From the NCBI GenBank assembly GCA_003342895.1, contig PTFA01000017.1, positions 928,016 through 992,015 of the forward strand: a stretch of 64,000 bases of DNA, read 5' to 3'. The stretch comes from Casuarius casuarius. Lineage: Eukaryota > Chordata > Aves > Casuariiformes > Casuariidae. The position numbers and the translations under genes are program-made. Below, piece by piece: positions 29,847 through 43,700 of this stretch. The notes beneath the pieces were generated by a model. It was not told where the DNA came from, made no database searches, and saw only the letters and a program-made list of their open reading frames with translations. Every line of letters starts with the position of its first letter. Position 1 is the stretch's first letter.

Positions 29847-32800
29847 TAGAATTTAAAACTGTTATGTGGCAAACATGGCAATAACAGAAATGCTTTTTTT
29901 TTTAATGCCATGAATCCTAAAAATATGGCTCCACACCAAAACAGAGAAATTCATTTGTACTAAAGCAATGGTTTGCTGCAAGATACTGTTTAATCGCCTG
30001 CCTGTGAGGCTGGATTTCAACATATGTTCACTACCTTTTGATTATGATACATTTTGAGTTTTGAGCAACTGTTTTCACATACATCATTCATCCCAGTTTC
30101 CAAGAATTAATCTCTCCTACTAATCCTGAGAGCAAGCATGAAATTAAACGGAACAGTTTCCTATACTAAAGAAAGTTGTTAGTAACTCAAAATAATGAAA
30201 AAAAAATGGAAACAAAACTGCCACTGAAATGATGAAAGAGATGAATACCTTAGCCCAAACGGAACTTGTCACTCCTTGAGAAAATTTGCAACCGTTTATT
30301 CATATTCTGAATGATATGCTATTCAGTTCCAAAAACACAATTAGCAAAACTTTCCGTTCCCCAAAAGCAGGGCAACATCACTTGATGTTTAATGTATATC
30401 AAAATTTCCCTTTATTATCTTGAGGTTCAGTTATTTCAATGCAGTCATTTTCTCCTGTGATATGTGATGTCTGAGCTTGTCGTATTTAATAATATACCTA
30501 AACTACACCATCTGACAGACGCATGTCTAAACAGAACATCAAAGAAACATTTATATATAGGTATATATGTGTACTTCTGCTATCACCAGCCTCCAAAACA
30601 CATGTATTTGAAGAGCAACAAAATATCATTTATAACAGGGAGTTTTCTATGTTTAGGCTTTTTTTTAGTTTTTTTTTTAAACAAATGTGCTAGTCTACCT
30701 CTAGATGATATTTCAGTCTGATCTGTTCTGAGGGCTTGACTGCATCAGTCAGTGGAAATTTCACTATGCACTGAACAGCCATAACAGTTGCTCTTCCTGC
30801 AACTCTTCGTTACCAAACCTGTTATGTGGGTTGTATTTAGTTTTGGACTCTCCAAAATGATTGAAAGGATTCTGAAAGCCCATCAGAAGACTGCATCAAG
30901 TGTAAACAGTATCCAGCCCTGGGACATGCCTTTCTTTTGGGAATGTAGCACAATGAAGTAGCTACGTAATCAAAAAATTTCCAGGTGGAGGTTTGCACTG
31001 ACAAGAGAGGTCACCAACAACATATAACCATATTTGTTTCTTTATCAAGAAAATAATCATGTACAGATGCTTTATTCAACAGTCTGTATGTATGCAATCA
31101 CACACCAGCATTTTAGTATGCACAACATAAAATTTCCACTAAATTAAGATATTAGATTTTTCTCTCTTGCTTAAAATTACACAGGTTCTTGTGTGCTTTC
31201 AGCTTCAGGGATAAAGTATTCATCCTTGGTTGGTACCAAGCCCTTTGTATATTTAATCAGAAGGCAAACAAGATTAATAGCAAGTCATTACCATTCAGAA
31301 GCCTGAAAATGTGACTATTTATTATGGACTACTTAGTAGTAATTTGACTGCTCTATATTTGGAAAAACTTATTTAAATAAAAGTGTTAATTAATTCTTTT
31401 GTTTCATGTCAAATAGGAAACTTAATAAACTGATCTTCCAAAACCTATACTACATTGGAGAAAAACTGCTATCAGGAGAGATGAATATTCGATAAAACTC
31501 TCACTTTGTGATGAGTGTTAGAACATTCCTTAGACAAAAGAAAATCCAGTTGGTGCCTAACAAGAAAGTGGAAGATAACTAGACTGGTTAATCAAAAGTG
31601 TTAATTTGGGAAGGCTGGTTATTTTGCCAGACTTTGAGAGTTTGAGGAAGAAGTCCAAAGAGTTGTTAACTCGAACTACTCCTCTTTCAGCAAAGATCAG
31701 CAATTTGTACTTCAGCGCTAATACAAATTCTATATGTGACCAACATATCATAACATCCATGTCCCAAAATACATATCTTCTAATAACTATGTGGACCTAT
31801 TTACAGTTACAGAATTTGTAGTTCTACCACAAAAGAACATAACTGAAGCTTCCCCTGAAGATCTGGATTGGCCATAGTGATTAGTACTAAATTTGATGGC
31901 TCCTAGTATCCTCTTCCAAATGCTAATTTGTCTCTTCACTTTTCTTCATAGATGTTCCACTCATTTTCGGAAAGCTGGAAGATGGAAGCAGGTTATGGAA
32001 ATAGTAATCTCCATAACTCTTTTACATGAATTTGAGCGCATTCAGGCTAGGAAGGAAATTGGCAGGTATTTTTACTGTTTTTCTGAAAGCTCAAGTCAAA
32101 TCCAATTTTTCTCAAGCTGCAAGTTTAGACACTAAGGAACTATCTACAGTCAGACAGTTCCTCTCTGTTGCTGTAAGATAACTTTCTCTAGTTTTCAGCA
32201 GAGGAGCTAGCTACATTTCCGATTACTAGAACTTTCTGCTGCTGATGGAAAAACCTGTAGCTGGAAAAAAAATGAAAACTGCTGCTGCTTATCTGATCGC
32301 TCTCTTTCTTACACTCAATATTTTGAGCACACTGGCAATGTTCTACTTCCACAGCTTTGAGACACTATACATAAATGTTTCTCCATATGGGGTGGGCTGA
32401 GATCTGAAATTCTGGAGATAAAAGAATGAAAAAGGGGAAAAAGTCAAAGCCATTAATACTACGTTGTCACAATATGCCTCAGTATGAACAATCCATGTTG
32501 AAGAGTCAAACAGAGTATTTTACCGAAAACTTTTTGTTTACCATCCTGTTTAGTCTCCACTAAGAGATGAACAGTATTCATTATTTTCATGGATGTTTGT
32601 GCAAAATATAGTTTTCAAGCAATATGTTACAAAGGTATGATGAGAATAGACCTCTGGCAGCTCAGAAGGTTTGAAAATTCCTGCCAGTCAGTGGCAGAAT
32701 TTCATTGCAATAGATAATTGTTTTGTTTACAACAAGGCCAAGTATTGACCCAGTTGTTATGTTTGGCCCTCAGAATAAGCAAAAAGATTACTCCTTATGC

Positions 32801-34328
32801 TAAGGTCTTAAAGCTAGCTCATTCCACATAAAGAATCTACAGGCATTTTTTGGAACAAAAGCTGAAGCTGTGTTAGACAAGATTTCATTAGCATAGGAGA
32901 GAAGAGATGAGGCATGAGTTGACGCTCTGACAGAATCAGTTATAAGGACTAAGGGTCAAATGAAGCATCTAAGGGTGAAATTATGCTCAACAGGGAACCT
33001 ACTAAAAAGAGAGATAAGGAAAGACTATGCTCTAAGTTAGGACTCTATTTAGGAAGGCAAAATCTAATGAAAAGGTTTCACTTGTTTGTTTGAATTGTTT
33101 TCTGTGTTGATTTGACTTCAGAGGCCAAAAAGAAAAAAACCTCATGCTTGGGAAACCTGCTTTGTCAGGTCACAAGGAACATTTTAGGAAATATTACTCT
33201 TCCCGTAATTGCTAACGCTGTGATTCCAAATCTGCCTATATTGTGTTTTCTTCTTACATTTTGCTGGTTATTTGTATTTTGTATTTATTTTATAGGTATT
33301 ACTTTTTATTTACACTTATTATTCTACATTTCCTAATTTATCTGTGGCTACAACCAATTTGGTGCCAAAAAATGGTACCAAATGGCACTAAGTTGTGAAT
33401 ACAGTGACGGTACTATGCTGCAACAGCTCTAAGTTTACAAAACTTTACAAAAGCAGGGCTTCACTCTGGATACAGAAAATGCAAATACATTAAATGGCCC
33501 ATAAGAGAGAACACCTAGTATAGAACCATAGCGATGAGTTTATGAAGAGAGATCTAGAAATATTTCCCAAACTCAAGTCACAGGGCGGTCACAAAACAGT
33601 CATCATATCTGAGTAATGCATAAATTAATGGCGAGTTGGAATCAAAAATGATTTAGAGGCAAAGGATACCACAGTTGATTAAGAATGCCCTGAAACCTTC
33701 AGTCTTGCCTTCCCAAAAGCAAAATTTATTAAATCAAATCTCAACCTTATGGTGCTTTGGTAACAGATCCATCTACATTCTCTTCACAGCGCTCTCTGCT
33801 CTTGAGCACACTGTATGATAAAATACCACACCTGCTTTTAAAAGTACAGCATTCACTAAGGTTTTACCTGAGAAATACAATACTAAAACACAGTATGAAT
33901 GTTCCATATAAACACACTTCTGAATGTGAGATTTTGTAGTACAAAATAGTAAGCCAGGATCCTTATACTAAATAGTCTGTAGAAATCTGTCTTTTAAATG
34001 ACAGTTACTTCAGACAGAGATCTATGAATCACTGGTTCTGTCAAAAGGGTTGTGAGAGCCACAGACATATAAACAGTCACTGGAAGAACTGATCCCAGAA
34101 TTCATGGTTTGGTATTTTACCCTACATACTATATTCCCCCTCCTCCTCCTCCCTCAGTCTTGCTTTTTCAGATCTGCACAAAGGCTAGAACTCCTCTGCA
34201 AGATCACTCCACATCAAAGTCTAATGAGTGTGTTTGCAAAAGCTGGCAAGCCATTAGTTTCCTTAGCAGCAGCCATAATGTCCATTTCAGCTGAGATCAT
34301 TTTCTACCTCTACCTGACAGTCAATGGT

Positions 34329-34376
34329 CCTATTCCTACTCCCATTCCCATTCCCATTCCTATTCCTACTCCTTCT
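34329..34376. repeat. Hexanucleotide array (CCYAYT)n, eight units
   Basis: The eight units read CCTATT, CCTACT, three of CCCATT, CCTATT, CCTACT and CCTTCT. The CCTATT-CCTACT pair recurs on both sides of the CCCATT core, which suggests duplication of a two-unit block. Confidence 0.92.
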
Positions 34377-35194
34377 CTCCCTTCCCCAGAGTAGCTTTAT
34401 GCAAGGTTTCTAGGAAGCACGAGATCTACAGCATACGGCTATGCCACCTGTCATGCATGGGCACAGCTCTAACTGGGTTCCTCTATTTTTGGGAGCTCCA
34501 AGCACCACCTCACAACACATGCAATTTGTTAGGCTTACCAGGCATATGCAAAACTTAGGCAAATGAAAAACTTTTTTAAATCTTCAGGCCATGTTGAGAA
34601 AGTAACATCATACAGCAGCCCTACCTTCCCCTGCCAGGGAAAGCTTTTCTTTCTTATCCACTAAGTCACAGGACTCTCTAACTGAAATATAGCAGCAGTA
34701 AATCTTCTGGATAATACCAAATTTAAACCAGAGTTCTCATATTCCCCCACAGTCTTTTCTAATGACAGAACAAGGACTCCAGCACTGTTATAGCTGCCTG
34801 AAGCAAATGAGGATAAAAAGTTAAACTAGACAAGTGCTGTTCGTTAGAATAATTTATTCTGAGATCATTCTTCTCCTTTGCATCTACTGTGAAACATGTA
34901 ATTTTTGTACCTCCCACACTGCTTTTATTGACAGTAAGTAATCTAAGAGAGAAAGGAGGGGTTGGAAAAATATGTGTCTTCTCTAATGGCAAAAGTCCAA
35001 GATACATCAGTCATTCTATCACAGTATATGTTTCTACTGCATTAATTTAAGAAGTAAAAAGAAACCTAAACAACTATCAGCTGTCAGAGAATAGTATTTA
35101 ACCCTTTATTTTGATTTAATTTAGGTATATTCTAGCCCACAGCAATTCCCAGATTGTTACTCTTATTGAAGAGAATGGACCAGTCGCAGGTTTG

Positions 35195-36868
35195 CAGAAT
35201 AGTTGAGGTGGGAAGGCACCTCTGGAGATTGTCTAGTCCAACCCCCTTGCTCAAAGCAGAGTCAGCTACAGCAAGTTGCTCAGGGTCGTGTCCAGTAGCA
35301 TTTTGCATATCTCCAAGAATGGAGCCTCCACAACCCCTCTGTGCAATCTGTTCCAGTGCTTGACCACCCTCACAGTAATTTTTTTTTTTAATGTTTAAAT
35401 GGTATTTCCTGTATTTCAGTACATGCCCATTGCCTCTTGTCCTTTCGCGGTGCACCACTGAGAAGTAACCTGACTCTGCCTTCATCACTTCTCCTCCATC
35501 AGATATTTATACACATTGACCAGATCCCCCCTGAGCCTTCTCTTCTCCAGGATGAAGTGTCCCAGCTCTCTCAGCCCCTCCTCATATGAGAGATGCTCCA
35601 GGCCCTTAGTCATCTTCCTGGCTATTTGCTGGACTTGCTTCAATATGTCCATGTCTCTCTTGGCCTGGGGAGCCCAGACCTAGACATAGCACAGCAGGTG
35701 TGGGCTCACCAGTGCTGAGTAGAGGGGAAGGCTCCCCTGCCTTGACCTGCTGGCAATACTCTGCTTAATGCAGCCCAGGATGTTGTTGATCTTCTTTTCT
35801 GCGAGGGAGCATTGCTGGCTTATGTTCCTCTTGTCTGCCAGGACCCTCAAAGGCCTTTTCTGCAAAGCTGCCTTCCAGCCAATTGTCTCCCAGCATATAC
35901 TAGTGCCTGGGGTTGTTCCTCCCCAGACACAAGACTAGGCATTTCCCTTTGTTGAATTTCTTGAGGTTCCTCTTGTTTCACTTCTCCAGCCTGGCAAGGT
36001 CCCTCTGAAGGGCAGCACAACCCACTGGTGCTTCACTCCCAGTTTTGTGTCGTCTACAAACTTGCTGAGGGTCACTTTGACCCATCATCCAGGTCACTAC
36101 TGAAGATGTTAAACAGAATTGGGTGCATTACTGCCCCCTAGGGGACACCACTAGTGACTGGCCTCCAGCTGGACTTCATACCGTTGATCACAGTGCTTTG
36201 AACCTGGTCGTTCAGCCAGTTTTCAGTCTATCTTACTGTCCACTTATCTAGCCTGTACTTCATCAGTTTGTCTTTGAGGATATTATGAGAAACAGTGCTG
36301 AAAGCCTTACTAAAGTCAAGATAAATAACAACCCTTGCTCTCTCTTCATCCACCAAGCCATTCATCTCTGTGTAGAAGGCTGGTTAAGCATGATTTCCCC
36401 TTCATAAATCCATGCTGACTGCTCCCAATCACCTTGTTCTTCATATATTTGGAAATAGCTTCCAGGAGGATTGATCTTTGAAGCTTTCAGGAGATATCTT
36501 TGAAAATCAACCAGGTCTCCTGGACTTCTCTTCTCTCCAGATCATATACCATGAGATTCTTCCAAGCAGGTCCCTGAACAGGCCAAAGGATACTCTCCTC
36601 CAGTTCAGGATCATGATCCTCCTTTTTGCTTTGCTCCTTCCTTTCAGGATCCTGAATTCCACCATTTCATGGTCACTGCAGCCAAGGCTGCTCCTGACCT
36701 TCACAGTGCTGAGCAGTCCTTCCTTGTTGGTAAGAAGGAGGTCCAGCAGAGGCCTCCCCTCATCAGCTTCTTGATCACCTGTATCATGAAGCTGTCATCA
36801 ATGCACTCCAGGAATGTCACGGATTGCTTATGTCCTGCTGGGTTGCCCTTCTAGCAGATATCAGTCAG
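35195..36868 (-). mobile_element. CR1 LINE, about 1.7 kb, internally shortened
   Basis: The plus strand carries the reverse complement of a long CR1-type element. It begins with the 3' motif GATTGTCTAGTCCAACCCCC and continues through CTGAGCCTTCTCTTCTCCAG, AACTTGCTGAGGGTCACTTT and GGGGACACCACTAGTGACTG to GTCACTGCAGCCAAGGCTGC and CTAGCAGATATCAG. Sense is minus, matching the host gene. Compared with the consensus I remember, a segment seems missing near 36480-36510, where two parts join. No intact reverse transcriptase frame is present, and the open frames across it are chance. It is the largest mobile element in the window. Confidence 0.88.
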
Positions 36869-39864
36869 GCAAACAAACCTCTTTCAAAAGATGCAGTTTC
36901 CTTCAGGAAAACTCTAGTTTTGCTTAGAATATTTCTATTTTATTCACAGTAAAAGGTAGTTTTCCCTCTGTACAGTTATCTGACTAATAAAACAATAAAA
37001 CTTTCTAAGCAGATTTAAGAGAGACTTATTTTCAGAGTGACCTGTGTTAAATTACACAGGCGGTCTGTGGTACAACACGGAACTAATCCTGGAACTACTA
37101 AGAAGAAAACTTAGATCAGTCTAAAACACCAGAAATGTCAGCCTCAGGGCATTCAAAAAATCTTGCATCAGGCCCAAGATCTCCCTACAAGAAAAATCAT
37201 TAGATCAGAATAAAACTGGCTAAGAAACCAAGAGATTTAAATAAGTGAAAAAATATCTATGGCTATGAAATTACTTTTGTTTTATGGGCTTTTGGGGTTT
37301 GGATCCTTGAGGATTTACCTTTGAAAACCTCTTGCCTCAACTATAAGAATGGGAAACTTATTTTAACAACAACAAAGTTAGATGACAACTGTTTGACTCT
37401 CAGAACTGGGCTGCTAAAGAAAACAAAACTTAAATATCATGATGAGAAGAGTGTGCACCTCTTGTTCTTTCCTTTGCCCCAATACTTGGAGAAATGCTGA
37501 GCAATATGCCCCCACCCTCTAGGTACAGGCATTATCAAGACTCAGACACTATAACTGAAGGATTAATGTGGACTAGAACCATGCCAAGAGAAGGGGCTCC
37601 CCACCTGCTACAACGCCTAGGTGCTTGTCATGAAAAGAGTACGTACACAGCTTCTTCTGTAGCAGCAGCTAGCAACACTTCTGAACATGTCCCCTCAGCA
37701 TGATCCCTCTTTGCTCAGCTTGTGTGACAGAGAAAGGTGCAGGGTACGTGCTGTGTAATGAATGAGGGCAGAACTGAAGAAAAAAGATTTTTTCTTTAAG
37801 GATGTAAATATCAGGAAGATATACTCTTGCAAACTATTCTGTGTTAGCATTTGGATATAATATTCTTTCATGGAAAGAAACATAAAACTTGTTTGCACTT
37901 TCAAAAATACTAAGTTTCCAGTGAAAAACTCAATAAAACAGAAAACTGTACTTTGAAATAGTGATCCTTCCTGAGGAAGACAAATGTTTTTCTGGAGCTA
38001 CAGAGTTTACAAAGGCTTTAGTGAAACAGGAAATTAGCACACAGTTGTGTGTGAAAGAAGCAGTCTTAGCGAAGTAGGGGCACAAGACAAATCACAGCTA
38101 CCACAATGATCTTCTTGTTCATCTTCAGAAGACAAAACATTTGAAAACAAATTTTCTGTTTTTTAGGCAGTGAAATATCTGTATGATTCATCATGAGAAA
38201 ACATTATCTACTGCTTATGTTACCATTAAGCACATGTCATCATCATCATTTTCAAGGCCTGAAGATTTTGCTGTGTCTGTACCCTTCAGGACTAAAATGG
38301 CATTTCCAGAAAGCAGTGCTTTGTGACTCTTTATTGTTGCACCATGCTAGCAGGAATACCTTGCAGTAATAGCTGGAGTAACAGTTGCACACATCAGTGC
38401 TGAACTCAGGTAGCTCTTGGCTAAAGGAAATAACAGGATTTTAAACAAGGAGGAAGCTTCCATGGGGAAAGAAGGAAAGAGCAATTGTATCTCAGCCATT
38501 ACACATTCCATTAAAATTCATACCAAACAACTTCCATTGCTCCTATGAATTAAGGTAGAAAAAGACTAGCTCATTCCAGGGTAAGAGTCACATTACTTGC
38601 TGAAATTTAGTGAAATTTCCTCTACGCATAAGATGAAATAGCACTTCTCAGAAGGTGGGGAAAGATTTTAATTTTGTGCTGGCTGTGGTGACTTAGCGGG
38701 TACCAAACCAGCTTACAAAATCAGTTTTATACTTCATTCTAAGTATTCTAAGAGTTCTCTAGTGTTAGAAATATTATCTGCTAGGGTTAATCTGAGAGCA
38801 AAGGTATATATTCGGAAAGTGGACAAAAGGCAGTTATCACCATGTGAAAACGAGAGTTTTTTTCCCCCACAGTACGGTAGCAGAGATGGATTGGCTGACT
38901 CACAGATCAGGTGCTAAGCAACAGGCACTTCTTTCTAGTAAAACACAAACACCTAATAAAACAGCTTCTGTTCAGGAGCCACAGTGCTGCAAAGAGCCCA
39001 TTTTCCTCCCAGGTGTTACAGTACAATCTCCCACATTATGTGACAACACGAGGCTCTTACAGGCCACGGACAAGTGAGTGGGACAGAGGAAGGGGGCAGT
39101 GATCCCTGCTGAGTCAAAACCACTACTTTGACAAAAGCTCTTGTTCAGAAATAGTTGCGCTGCTTGTCAAAGCATTTTGATCAAACTGTACTCTGAAATG
39201 GGCATCTGCTCCCAATTAACTACCCATATTTTCACCATTCAAGGTGGGATTTTTTTGTATACTGTCAAATTTCACAAAGCAGGTCAGTCAGTGATGTCCT
39301 TGATCCACTGCTTTCATAATCCTGATATTTTCCTTTTCCTTGTGCAAAAGGAGCACAAGCAGAAGCCAGCTGGGGAGTCAGGGTCTAGATCTAACTTCTC
39401 ATAGATATGACATTCCCCATCATATTGCAGTGATAAATCAAGCTGAGTCCCCTCTGTGCAATGCCTAACATACACTTCTCTGATAAAAATATGCCATGCT
39501 TCATCTCTTCCTTACCAAAAGGGAATAACTGAGGGATTATATCATTTGCTCTACATCAGAAAAAAAAATCTCTAGACTGCACTATTGCGATTGTACTAAC
39601 CACAGGTAATATAGCTTGCTGGTGTACAAACAGTGTTAATACCTACAAAAGCAGAAGCACTCTATCAGGTAATAAAAGCAGGATACAATCCAGAATGATT
39701 AATTGGAATAGGTAACATAAAAAATACAGAATAGGGCTGTGAAAGGAAATCAGGAAATGTTCTGAGCCAGGAGATTTATTAGTCTATAGATCTACATCTC
39801 TTGACAATGTAAAATTACACTTTCAGAGCATTAGATCATATACTGTAGCGGATAAATCTACACT

Positions 39865-39900
39865 GGCAGGGTTGGACTAGATGACCTTTACAGTAACTCT
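39865..39900 (+). mobile_element. CR1 3' tail remnant
   Basis: GGTTGGACTAGATGACCTTT is the well-known CR1 3' end motif in sense orientation. Only about 36 bp can be recognised, so it is either a very short insertion or the last piece of a decayed one. Confidence 0.55.
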
Positions 39901-40649
39901 CTCATTTTTGAAGAATTCCCTGGCTTCGTCATGACAAGAAGTGACTAACAGGCCACTTTTTCCCTCATGGTCAGATGGGAAAGAAGGTAGCAGAGAAAGT
40001 TTAAAATAAAAGTTTTCCACAAAAGTGCCCAATTGTGCTTCAGGCCGATCCATAAACCAGTCTCAGCTCATCTCTACAGCATTTTGCTTTGTTGCAATAG
40101 TTACTCTGGTTTTTAATAAAAATTACAGAGTATATAGAAATAGAAGTAAAATCTCTCACATCCAATGCCTTCAAATTTCCTTTTGGCAACCACTTCCCCA
40201 ATTAGAGAAAGCTCATCATATTAACTGCTTCTTTCAAAGAGAAGCCATGCAGATGTGAAAATATTCTCCTGTCTGTGATGCGAATGATATTCTCTTTGAA
40301 CAGTGTTGGTAATAATTCCCCGTAAGTAAAAGAACTTTGCACTCTCCTGAGGAGACAAAACATTACTATTTCACAAAATGTATGCTTAACCAGAACTCAA
40401 ATACAAAAACTGCATACGTACATCTACTTTCTTAAGACTTCAGTTCAAAAGTCTGAGAGTCTAGAAGAGGCAGAAAAAATCTGATATTACTGAGGCAATT
40501 TCACTAGATGATTTTAGCTAAACAGCAATGATATAACAGAAACAATGCCTTAAATCTAGGCAATTTACTATTCTTTTAGTCATTGCTGAAACTGCTCTTC
40601 TCTTGCCCAGCTCCAGCTTTTCCCATGAGGACAGCTGGGCAGTGCTGGT

Positions 40650-40795
40650 TGCCCTGTGAGGTTGTGCCATCTCCATCCTTGGAGGTTTTCAAGAGCTGGC
40701 AGGATGCAGCCCTGAGCAACCTGGTCAGACCTCAGAGCTGGTCCCGCTTGGAGTAGGAGGTGGAGGCCCTCCTAGCCTGAAATATCCTTTGATAC
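40650..40795 (+). mobile_element. CR1 LINE, 3' fragment, opposite strand
   Basis: GCCATCTCCATCCTTGGAGG, then TTTTCAAGAGCTGGCAGGAT and GCCCTGAGCAACCTGGTCAG, follow the CR1 3' region in sense orientation. This copy therefore lies antisense to CNKSR2. It is diverged and 5'-truncated. The region just upstream (from about 40610) may also belong to it. Confidence 0.8.
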
Positions 40796-43700
40796 TACTT
40801 TATACAGTTTTCTGAGACATTTGCATTTTTTTTCTTTAGCAAACTCATGAGGAGTGATGGCTTTCGCTTGCTGGTAGTCTAATTATACTTTTGCTCTCTT
40901 TCCTCTCCTCTGTCCAACACTTTCTCTTTGAATTATGCCAACCAGCCATCCATTCACCCAGTTGACCACTTTCTACTGGTCCCATCATCAGCAACAGCAA
41001 TTCATGCCATATTTGAAGATGGAGTTTAATATATTTATGAATAGGATTAAGTGAAAGTGATTAATTTCAATATCAGTGGACTAAACTTGGGAGGTCTCTG
41101 TGTTACTGTGTTGATTGTGCTAGTCTAAAAATAATAGAGTTGCTATCTTCCATTAGCAAAGAAGTCATATGCTGTTTCTCTCTTGCCTTTTGTTTCAAAA
41201 ATGTAAAAGAAGATTTAACCAGGAACAGATTTTTTGCCAACTCCAGCTGCGATATCTAGATCTACCTTTTACCACAACAGTCTTATGGCTAGCACTTTCA
41301 ACTATCTCAAGTGCCTGATGGAGTAAAGCATATTTTGCTTATTGCCCTTGCTTAACTATTCCAACATTTTGTTTGTTTTATATGGCACACATTTCGCTCA
41401 TGGTCTAGATGAAGTCTCTATATTGATTTTAACAGCTTAATATTCACAGTCTAGGCTATTTGCACAGATGTGTACGAGGTGTACAAAATTGTACAGAGGT
41501 GTACAAAACTAAGGTGAGACACAATCAGCATTGCTTACAGAAGAAAGGGATGTAAATGTAGTAAATGTTCCAGTGACCTCCAGAAAGGGATATCCCAGAG
41601 TGTTTAATTTTGACCAGAGTCAAGCTATGCTAGACCTTCATAAATATATGAATGCTTGAGAAAAAACTAGGGCATCTCAGCAGCTCAGTCTATCGGGCTA
41701 GTTCTACTGAGGTGCCTGAGAACCTACTTGGAGTCCAATCTCAGAGACTTATTTTTGCAATAACTAGACATGGTAACAAAAATTTTTTTTTCACCCATTG
41801 TGAAATTTCAGAGGTATGTTCAACTTTCAGTTGATATTTGTGTTTTCCTACCTTTACAGTGGAAGCTACTGCATGCACAATTACATTTAGACTTTATGAA
41901 GCAATTTCAGTAGACTGAAATTTGTAACAATTATGAAATATTTCACAAGCTCTTCATGAAGTTCATTTCATTTCTGGACAGTTATTTGAAATCCAGTGCA
42001 GTTTCTTAGCTGGAAATATAAAAATGCCAATGCTTTTGAACTTTAACTCAGCTAGTATAATTTTTTAATCAAGTATTTGTTACAAATACTTTTTCAAGAA
42101 GGAGTTTAAAATTTCCTTTGCTGATGATTGAGACCTGCAACTCTAATAATTCTGCAAGGTTTAGTATTAGCCTAACATAAATATTTAACTGGGGATAAAA
42201 GAGCATGGAGAAAAAGCACTTCAAATCTTAATGTTAACAAAAAATAATGGAAATGCTTGCGGAAGATATTTTTACTATGCCTTTAGGTTAGACTGGACCT
42301 TGAAATCAACAGCTAGACTTTTATTCTGTGGCAATTACCAGTCTAACTCTAGACAATTGTGAAAACAGGAATGAGGCAAAGGAAAAGGGAGCTTTGACAT
42401 TTAAATACCGCCATAGTTGGACTTCAAACAGTTTGAAGAAGAAAATGTACTAACCCCATCTGTTCTAATGGTAAAATGACATTCTAGATTTCAGACACCT
42501 ACTTAAAATCTGTGCAATTACTTTTTCATTTTTTTTCTCTATGAGCATGTTTTTGTTTAATTACAAATATTCACAGTAAAAAGTCACCCAACAGGAATTC
42601 CTTAAGTAGTGCAATGCTTACAATTATAATAAACTGCTAGTTTTTGTAGGGCTTTTTTTTTTTGTAAATAGCTTTACAGTATATAGTGCTTATTAGATGC
42701 CATTTCTATTCAGAAGATTTCTGAAACAAATTGATGGGTATCTTGTGTGTAGGTTTATTAGGAATCTCATGTGGATATGTTCTGCACTGTCTTAAATGCT
42801 AGCTACTGAGTACTACAATTATAAGGTTTCATGAATAAATGCCTATTCAATTCAAGAATTTTCATTAAAAATGTAGGTACTTTATGTTCAAGTACCTTCT
42901 CTTTTTCTTTCCTTTCAGGTTTTCTATGGAGAGGAATAGGAAGAGTAAGAGAAAACCAACCACTCATGCAGAGCTGGCTTTTTGAGTTTTCAGAATAAGG
43001 AGCTTTTGGTAAAGTTGTTCTCTGCACTGAGAACATCTAAATACATACATTTTAAATCGAACTTTTAAAAAGCATTTTCCTGTATTTTTCTCTGGAGGGG
43101 CGGGAGGGGAAAAGCATCTGGAAAAACACCACAATGTGTCCCCACAGGCAAAGTAGAAAGGTGAGTGCTAGGTGCTCTGTAGGTGCTCACTGGAATGTGT
43201 ACTGAAGTTATTTATGTGAGCTAAGCATCACTGAGCTGCACTCCAACTAGGTGAATAGTTATACTCGGTAAAGAGGGAAAAATGTGACAAATGCACACAA
43301 GCTTCATTGCAACCACAGCAAAAAAACAATTGGCAGCTTTCATTTTATTACTCCTTTTTTTAAAGTAAGAATGAAACATTAAAGATAGTGTGTGTGTGTA
43401 CATATGTGCACATCCCTAAAAACTATCTTCTGCTTCATCTTCAGCAAAATCCTTAGGATTACTTTGCTTCCTTCCTGCACCCCTTCCTGAACTACCTGTT
43501 CCAGATGTATGAACTTTAAAGAGTACATCTTGCTACTTTTCAACTTCGAATAAAATTAAAATGACCAAGAAAACTACTGTCATCCTGGGCTAAACAATTT
43601 TAAATAGGCTGGTTATCAGCAAAGAGAGAAGCAGAAAGCACATTTTAGTTACTTTTCCTAAGATGAGCAAGTCATTAGGTATTGTTTAATACACAGGAAC

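Noticed and set aside
33112..33336. Hydrophobic 74-codon plus-strand frame resembling a membrane peptide
   Set aside because: T-rich DNA naturally gives Phe/Leu/Ile codons. There is no start context, homology or neighbouring exon to support it.
33357..33385. Small inverted repeat TTTGGTGCCA / TGGTACCAAA
   Set aside because: The stem is short and imperfect, of a kind expected often in 64 kb, with no supporting context.
35132..35488. 118-codon minus-strand frame
   Set aside because: Most of it is the non-coding 3' part of the CR1 element, not a gene.
36478..36774. 98-codon plus-strand frame
   Set aside because: It runs antisense through the CR1 element and has no protein relationship.
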